From contig JAKSZU010000026.1 of assembly GCA_026018925.1 (NCBI GenBank), positions 13,383,127 to 13,447,126 of the forward strand: a stretch of 64,000 bases of DNA. The letters are read 5' to 3'. The notes under the pieces are model-generated. The model ran no database searches. It was not told the DNA's origin and was given only the letters and a program-made list of their open reading frames with translations. Position 1 is the first letter of the stretch. Every line of letters begins with the position of its first letter. Source of the DNA: Tupaia tana (taxonomy: Eukaryota > Chordata > Mammalia > Scandentia > Tupaiidae). Made by a program: the position numbers and the translations under genes. Below, one piece after another: positions 58,586-64,000 of this stretch.

Positions 58586-59150
58586 AGGGGTCAGCAAATT
58601 AAAAATCTCCCAAGAGCTTAGGGCTTCTGAATGCTTGTTTTGGATAATCTTGTTTCTGTCCTGGGGTAAATAAATCTGTCTTTTGTTCTATGTTATTCAA
58701 CTCTCCCATGCTGCTTGTAATTAAAGGGGTGGAGGGTGGAGAAATGAATGAGGTCTTTAATTGGCTCTGTTCTGGGTGACAGCGAGTAAGAATAAAAGGC
58801 CGTCATGGGCAGGGGTGGGGGTGGCCCGCTCTGCCCTGGGACATGGTGATAAAACCTCGGGCAGCCGGTGATCAAGCAGCGAAGGGGAGGAAATCCATCG
58901 TCATTAGTGTGATCAATGAGCACAGGCTGAGCCCTGGCTGGGTTGTGCCAGGCTCCTCCTGAGACCCAGAGAGAATCAGAGTGAATGTCTGGTTGCAGAA
59001 GTCACCCCTGTGTCAAGAATCTTCTGGAGAAAGAATCACTCACTCTCTATCTTGCCTGAATCATGACTGTAGGGATTGGACAGAGATGAGGAAATAAAGC
59101 AAATGGGATTCTACTTGATGACTAGAGAAACCGCACTTAGAACATGACGT
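58586..59150. other. Unique sequence with a hAT-like end
   Basis: CAGGGGTCAGCAAATT at 58587 resembles the end of a hAT transposon, but the rest does not match. The part at 58740-58920 (CTTTAATTGGCTCTG, GGTGATCAAGCAGCG, CATCGTCATTAGTG) looks like a conserved-element candidate. Confidence 0.35.
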
Positions 59151-59194
59151 GACCGAGAGAGTGAAGGGACACAGAGACTAACAAACACGACGGC

Positions 59195-59400
59195 GAACAC
59201 ATGCGTAGTCTAGGTGCCAGATGCTGTGCTGAATACAATACATCATGATTTTTTTTTCATGCTTGCAACAATGCCACATTACAAGCACAGCTGTTGGCAT
59301 TTTATGCATGAAGAAAAGGAGACCCAGAGAGAGGTTAAGTAACTTGCCTGAGGCCCCCCACCAGGTAAATGATGAAGCTGGCGCTCATGGCCAAGTCAGC
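59195..59400 (-). mobile_element. MIR element, inverted
   Basis: GTGCCAGATGCTGTGCTGAA, AAGGAGACCCAGAGAGAGGT, TAAGTAACTTGCCTGAGGCC and CAGGTAAATGATGAAGCTGG are the reverse of MIR. Confidence 0.85.
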
Positions 59401-59748
59401 TTTGCTACAAGGCTGCATATATATGGAGCACATTTCTTTCTTTCTTTTTTTCTTCTCCCTCCTGTGTCAAGTCTTGTGTCTTCGAGTCTCAGGTCTCTTA
59501 CCTGTCAAATGGGTATAACAACACTTACAGAGTGGGGTGATGGGTACAAACAACAGAAACAGACTTGGGTTCATTTTAGCAAAAATGGAATGTAGAAATG
59601 AGCTACATCCAGGAAAAGACATGAAGGAACCTTAAATGTCTATTACTGAGGGAAAGTAGTCAGTCCAAAAGGGCTACCTATTGACTGATTCCAAGCATTG
59701 AACATTGTGGAAAAGAGAAAATGACAGAAATTGTAAAAAGATCAGTGT

Positions 59749-59897
59749 TGGGACCGGCAGGTGACTGCAGTTGGAATCCCAGACCTGGCGGCTTGCTTCC
59801 TCACTTTCCCTCGCTCTCTCTCTCTCACTCTGTCTATCTCTGGTCAAATTAAAATAAGTACACAAATACACTTAAATAAAATAATGATTTAAAAGAA
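59749..59897 (+). mobile_element. Form B SINE lacking most of its tRNA-like head
   Basis: GGGACCGGCAGGTG jumps straight to ACTGCAGTTGGAATCCCAGA, so about 40 bases with the A box are gone. Then GGCGGCTTGCTTCCTCACTT, TC-rich part, GGTCAAATTAAAATAAGTAC. The target repeat AAAAAGATCAGTGTTG / AAAAAGAACAGTGTTT supports insertion as one unit. Confidence 0.9.
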
Positions 59898-59912
59898 AAA
59901 AAGAACAGTGTT

Positions 59913-60214
59913 TAACAGTGGTTAAGGGGGAGAGATGCCAGGGTGAGATGAATAGGAAGAGATGATGAATAGGGTTCTTTTTAGGACAGTGAAGCTACTC
60001 TGAATGATATGACAATGGCAGATATGTCACTATACCTTTGTCCACATAGAATGTGCAATGTCACGTATGATCCGAAAGTGAACTCTGACTTTGAGTGATA
60101 ATTATGTGTCAGTGTAGGCTCATCAGTGGTAATGCGTGTACCACTCTGCTGGGGAATGTTGACAATGGGGTTGCTGTGGGGGTTGAGGAAGGGGGGTTAT
60201 ATGGGATATCGATA
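59913..60214. other. L1-like 3' remnant or unique sequence
   Basis: GAATGATATGACAATGGCAG, ATATGTCACTATACCTTTGT, CCACATAGAATGTGCAATGT and GTGAACTCTGACTTTGAGTG suggest an old L1 3' end that continues to 60540 beyond the SINE (CCTAAAATTGCTCTAAAAAC). Confidence 0.55.
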
Positions 60215-60231
60215 CCTTCCACTCAGCTTTT

Positions 60232-60486
60232 TTTTTTTAGAGAAATTTTGGTTATGGGGCACATACGCTCACTGGAGAGACAGAATGACAGAGAGAGAGT
60301 GAGAAATCATCTCCCCAGGGGAGATGGCCATGCCACAATCTCTTCTCCTCCATTCTCATCTCAGGATCTCGGGCACACGTGCACACGTGCCCATCGTGAG
60401 TTTCAAGACTCTGGATCTGGGTCTTGAACCATGAGTAGCTATATGGGAGTCCAGTGCCTTAACCACTATACCACCTGCTGGTTCCA
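60232..60486 (-). mobile_element. Form A SINE, inverted
   Basis: TTTTGGTTATGGGGCACATA, (GA)-rich, apex CTCCCCAGGGGAGATGG, CACACGTGCACACGTGCCC, head end CACCTGCTGGTTCC. The repeat CCTTCCACTCAGCTTT / TCTTCCACTCAATTTT lies at 60215-60230 and 60487-60502. Confidence 0.93.
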
Positions 60487-60726
60487 TCTTCCACTCAATT
60501 TTGCCGTGAACCTAAAATTGCTCTAAAAACAAACAGTCTATTTTTTTTAAATGGAATGTACTGAAAAAATAAGGGGGAGCTCAGAGATCTCTGGCCTATT
60601 TTGCTTCCATGGATGACCATGGCTGCTGCTACCAAGAACCACCCAGTGGGGGATTCTTCCCCAGCAGGAAGGTTGTTCATTTGCTGAGTACCCAGAATAC
60701 TCGGTCCTTTTTTAACAGTTTTATGA

Positions 60727-60955
60727 TTTTTTTTTAAAATTCATGATAGTGAGTGCATGTATGAGAAAAAGAGAGAGAAAAAACTCTCAACAAGTTCTCA
60801 TTTTGCTGCAGTTCCTTTGCCCAGCCCTCTGGCTCTCCTGTTCCTCAGGATCTGGGGTACCCTATGTGCGTGACAGCTCAGGTTGTCCGAACCGGGGATC
60901 TGAACCAGCAGTAGGTCATGTGGCTTCCAGCACTGCAGTCTGAGACCCTGCTGTC
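60727..60955 (-). mobile_element. Form C SINE, inverted
   Basis: TTTTTTTAAAATTCATGATA, GAGTGCATGTATGAGAAAAA, CCCAGCCCTCTGGCTCTCCT, GGTTGTCCGAACCGGGGATC, TGAACC and TAGGTCATGTGGCTTCCAGC match reversed C copies. The head end is ragged. Confidence 0.6.
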
Positions 60956-60959
60956 CGGG

Positions 60960-61540
60960 ATCCTGCCAACAGCCACTCGGGTTGGATCCCTCCCCTCTGG
61001 CTGTCTCAAATGGCTATATGGTGATAGATGTCCTTAAGCACCAGACCTGACATGCAGTAAATGCTTAGTAAATGAAAATTATAATTATTAATAATAATAT
61101 CCAGGAAGAGGTGACTCAGCCAGTCCCCATGACAGCTGTATAAATTCGGAGCTGCTTTTCCTGTGGGATGATTCAGATTTCTTTTATGAACAGAGACATA
61201 AACCAAGCGAACGTATCCTCGAGACAGAAGGATGCTGGCATGTCTTCAGATTGGTCACTAAAGCGTGTCCTCAATTGGGAAGAAATCAAAACAGATTGCA
61301 TCTAATTTCTCACTGTTCCAAGCAAGAAATTACCTTTTGAAGTGAAACACCATGACTTTCAAGCTGTTTGCAAACACAGTTTTTGTGGAGTGTCTTGTTT
61401 CAGGCTTGGCTTAGATGAATAGATTGTCCCCATGGAGTTAGCTGGGTTTTCAGAGAGAAGAGGCACAAATAATTCACTTCTCTTACTTCTACTTCATGCC
61501 ATCGGGAGCCCGGTGCGTCCCACTCTTTGTATAGGTGGTT
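60960..61540. other. Unique sequence; nothing recognised
   Basis: No gene recognised. CTGACATGCAGTAAATGCTT, AGTAAATGAAAATTATAATT near 61050 may be a MIR or L2 tail. Confidence 0.4.
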
Positions 61541-61544
61541 GAAT

Positions 61545-62000
61545 GGGAAAAGTGAGCTTTGGAGCCAGACAGACCTGGATTCCAATCCTGGCTCTGCTGT
61601 TTCTTCCTGTATAACCTTGATCGTGTCTCTTTACCTCTATAGTCTTTTTCTCATCTTAAAAATGGCATGATTGAGACCAGCAGTTGGCATAATGGCTATG
61701 TTGCTGGACTCCTATGTAGTAGACTGTGGTTCAAGTCCCGGACCCAGTGGCGTAAACTCACACTGGGGTGTGTGTGTGTGTGTGTGTGTGTGTGCATGCC
61801 CAAGATTCCGAAAGGAGAATGGAGGAGAAGGGGTTGCGGCGTGGCCATTCCCCATGGGGGGTAATTTCTCGCTTTCTGTCTCTCTGTCTCTCTCTGTCTT
61901 TCTACAAGTGCATAAGCCCTATAGCAAAAACATCACCCCCCTCCAAAAAAAACATGGCATGATCATTATTTCCTTCCCAGAGTTTCTAGTGGCCCGTAGT
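61545..62000 (+). mobile_element. MIR element split by a SINE
   Basis: TTTGGAGCCAGACAGACCTG, GATTCCAATCCTGGCTCTGC, TGTATAACCTTGATCGTGTC and CTTTTTCTCATCTTAAAAAT lie before the SINE. GATCATTATTTCCTTCCCAG continues after it. Confidence 0.87.
61673..61948 (+). mobile_element. Form A SINE, young, with internal (GT)n
   Basis: GAGACCAGCAGTTGGCATAA, B box GGTTCAAGTCC, GGGGTGTGTGTG...TGCATGCCC with (GT)13, apex CCCCATGGGGGGTAATT, and CCCTATAGCAAAAACATC. The target repeat AAAMATGGCATGAT lies at about 61658-61671 and 61949-61962. Confidence 0.95.
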
Positions 62001-62251
62001 AGCTGTTGCTTTTGCCCAGGGCTGCTGTTAGCCCATACAACAACATTGTGTGAATTTGAAAAAGGCATTCCTTCTCCTAGCAGGTGTTTCTGAGGCCGGG
62101 GTGCATGACTTGCCGAGCAGAGCACAGGCAGGATTTTATCTCGTACTCAGCCCTTCAGCTGATGTCTTTGTGAAGCATGCAACCTGCACAACCATTCATA
62201 GTGGCACTGCTTCTAGCTGCCTATTAAGCTAAAAAAAAAAAAAAAAAAAAG

Positions 62252-62270
62252 CTTTTTTTATTGCCATATA

Positions 62271-62304
<34 letters not shown>

Positions 62305-62490
62305 AAGTACTACTTCCCATGGTGTCACGCTGCAATCCTTTTTCTTGCATTTCTCCGTCCTGTCAGGATTTGGGGCATGCATGCACATGCACCCAATGTG
62401 TTTTTTAGGCCTGTATTTGAACTCCAGTCAGTCACACAGGAACCAGTTCTCTGGGCACAGGGTTTAACCACAGTGCTAGGGGGCTGGTCC
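62252..62490 (-). mobile_element. Form A' SINE, inverted
   Basis: TTTTTTTATTGCCATATAGT, (GT)n(GA)n, CATGGTGTCACGCTGCAATC, GGCATGCATGCACATGCACC and head end GTGCTAGGGGGCTGGTCC. The B-box region is eroded. Confidence 0.82.
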
Positions 62491-62499
62491 TGCCTCTTA

Positions 62500-62915
62500 A
62501 GCTGTTTAAATCCTTCTTCTACTAACAGACCCCTTGTCTAAAAGAATGAGACTATAGCACAATTCTGGCCAAACCATCTGAGGTGATTGGTTGAAGGAAT
62601 GGTCATGTGACCGAAAGAGTCCAATCAGAGTTTTCCTTGAGACTAATAAACGTATGTTGAGGAAAAGAAGTGCTGTGTTTGCATCTGGAAAAATGGCAGC
62701 TATATTTCTCTTCATATAAAATAGACTTATTTGTAGTAGAAGGATATGGGAATAACAGATATATACAAACAGACGTAAGTACAGATGAGAAATATAGAGG
62801 ATGTTTCTAGATTGAGTCCCTGAGGTTGGTTCCTGAAACTCCTTCTGTGAGTCTAGACTCAAGTCACATGAGCCAACATGTATCTTTTCATCTTAAGTTA
62901 AAAATTGGTTTTCTG
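62500..62915. other. Unique or old repeat; class unknown
   Basis: GAGTCCAATCAGAGTTTTCC, TTGAGACTAATAAACG recalls an ancient interspersed repeat that I cannot name. No coding sequence is evident. Confidence 0.35.
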
Positions 62916-62916
62916 G

Positions 62917-63192
62917 GGACCAGAAGTTAGCATAATGGCTATGTCACTGGACTCCTACATGGTTGACCGCGGTTTGAGTCCCGGACCTGGTGGCTTAAAC
63001 TCACGCCGGGTGTGTGTGCGTGTATGCCCAAAATCCCGAGAGGAGAATGGAGGAGAAGGGATTGCGGCATGACCATCGCCCCTGGGGGGTGATTTCTCAC
63101 TTTCTGTCTCTATGTCTCTGTCTGTCTGGTGAGCGCACACACCCTATAGCAAAAAAAAAAAAAAAAAAAAAAAAAAACCTCTCCAAAAAAAA
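62917..63192 (+). mobile_element. Form A SINE, with doubled poly(A)
   Basis: GGGACCAGAAGTTAGCATAA, B box GGTTTGAGTCC, GGGTGTGTGTGCGTGTATGC, apex CGCCCCTGGGGGGTGATT, then CTATAGC followed by poly(A), CCTCTCC and a second poly(A). The target repeat is approximate (TTGGTTTTCTG / TTGTTTCTCTG). Confidence 0.93.
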
Positions 63193-63199
63193 AAAAATT

Positions 63200-63415
63200 T
63201 GTTTCTCTGATATTTGCAGCCACAACTGTCCTGATAATTGGGGAGTTCTCAGAAGATGTATTACATATGGAAAACCCCTAGCTTACGGTGGCACTTCATA
63301 AATGATAGCTGTCATCGTAGATACTCTGTACAAAATGGGATCCCCACCAGTTTGCCTCGTTGAAGTAAGAGGAGAAAGCACTTTACTGGATTGAGATGTC
63401 AAATACGCCAATAAC
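63200..63415. other. Unique sequence with MIR-like part
   Basis: AAAACCCCTAGCTTACGGTG, CACTTCATAAATGATAGCTG may be a MIR end. Nothing else was recognised. Confidence 0.4.
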
Positions 63416-63417
63416 CT

Positions 63418-63790
63418 GTCTTAGTCCATTATTGTGTTGCTAACCAGAAATACGCCAAACTGGGTAATTTATAAAAACAGAGACTTATTCCATTTATGAT
63501 TCTGGTAACTGGAAAGTCTAAAAGCACCACAGAATGGGGTAAGGCAGGCAGAGAGGAGCATGGTTTCTATCTAAGTGGTCCCTGTTTGCCTCATTTCCTC
63601 TCCTTATAAATCCACCAGGACTCAGTGGGGCCCTGCCCTAACCACCCAACTTCTAAAGGCCCTTCTAAAGGCCCCAACTTCCACACAATAATTGGATCAA
63701 GTGTCTGCTCTCTTAATCCCATCGCAATGGTTCAACACATGAATTTTTTTGCGGGGGGATATGTCTGAATTGGAGCATAGCCCTTGATTT
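63418..63790 (-). mobile_element. MaLR-type LTR, inverted
   Basis: GTCTTAGTCCATTATTGTGT, AATACGCCAAACTGGGTAAT, TTATAAAAACAGAGACTTAT, GGTAACTGGAAAGTCTAAAA, GGGCCCTGCCCTAACCACCC and GGTTCAACACATGAATTTTT match a reversed MaLR LTR. Confidence 0.82.
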
Positions 63791-63854
63791 CATATCACAG
63801 CAGACATCAGTGATTCATTAGCAGGAAATGTTAATCTGTGAAGGCTATATTTTT

Positions 63855-64000
63855 TATTTTTTGAGAGATTTTTGCTATAGGGCATGTGTGTTCACTGGAG
63901 AGACAGAGAGATGGAAATTGAGAGATCATCCATCGTGGAGGATGGCCATGCTGCAATCCCATATCCTCCAATCTCCTCTTGGGATTTTGGGCACACACGC
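63855..64000 (-). mobile_element. Form A SINE, inverted, cut by the window end
   Basis: TTTTTGAGAGATTTTTGCTA, TAGGGCATGTGTGTTCACTG, GA-rich part, apex remnant CATCGTGGAGGATGG, GGGATTTTGGGCACACACGC. The head lies beyond the window. Confidence 0.92.

Noticed and set aside
58587..58620. hAT transposon
   Set aside because: Only the first about 16 bases resemble a hAT end; the rest does not fit, and no partner end is seen.
1..64000. CRISPR-like spaced repeats
   Set aside because: Repeats of the same words at intervals are dispersed SINE copies in both orientations with target duplications; there is no array spacing.
1..64000. Bacterial or viral operon structure
   Set aside because: No compact coding, no ribosome-binding pattern, and abundant mammalian repeats.

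Overview
This window is nuclear DNA of a placental mammal and looks intergenic or intronic. I found no intact protein-coding gene. The longer open frames either lie inside interspersed repeats or have no recognisable product. The placental assignment rests on old repeats I can recognise by eye: MIR and L2 on both strands, worn L1 3' ends, MaLR/ERVL-type LTRs and one near full-length MER5A (hAT). No Alu, B1/B2, bovine Bov or carnivore CAN SINE is seen. The window is instead saturated (about 70 copies, more than one per kb) by one group of tRNA-derived SINEs that I cannot name, so I cannot assign the order. I call its forms A, A', B and C.

Form A (about 265 bp plus tail) has a tRNA-like head with a good B box (GGTTCGAGTCC), then a GC-rich body, a TC-rich stretch, the end motif CCCTATAGCAAAAACCTCTCC-like, and poly(A). 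Its body can fold into one long hairpin: GGGCGCGTGTGC near the head pairs with GCGCACGCGCCC near the tail, around a C6/G6 apex. Form B (about 170-190 bp) has the same head joined directly to the TC-rich stretch and an AT-rich tail (GGTCAAATTAAA...). A' and C are older, diverged relatives. Many A copies have clear 10-19 bp target-site duplications, so the family was recently active.

Layout. 1-5300: SINEs, a CpG-rich unique block (860-1150), MIRs, and L1 3' ends. 5300-11400: a mariner-type MITE holding two SINEs, an L1 broken by a MaLR LTR that itself holds three serial SINEs, and unique sequence. 11400-21300: mostly A copies among MIR/L2 and unique blocks. 21295-21818: a SINE whose tail grew into a 238-nt homopurine tract. 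22000-31700: unique blocks with conserved-element character (22500-22830, 25830-26400), an MLT-type LTR, an old LTR and L2. 31980-41000: SINE-in-SINE nests, a promoter-like GC/CCAAT/RFX block (33990-34070), several LTRs, and a splice-site-flanked candidate exon (39468-39601). 41000-53500: dense SINEs, MLT-type LTR, L1/HAL-like sequence. 53700-57700: two LTRs, one of them a nest with a mariner MITE, a SINE and a second DNA transposon, then L2. 57700-64000: unique blocks, MIR, more SINEs, a MaLR LTR, and a SINE cut by the window end.

The most interesting content is the SINE family itself: its modular A/B/C architecture, foldback body, nested and serial insertions that order its activity, and its habit of seeding microsatellites both in the tail and at a fixed internal site. 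No CRISPR, operon, origin, rRNA or functional tRNA gene is present.
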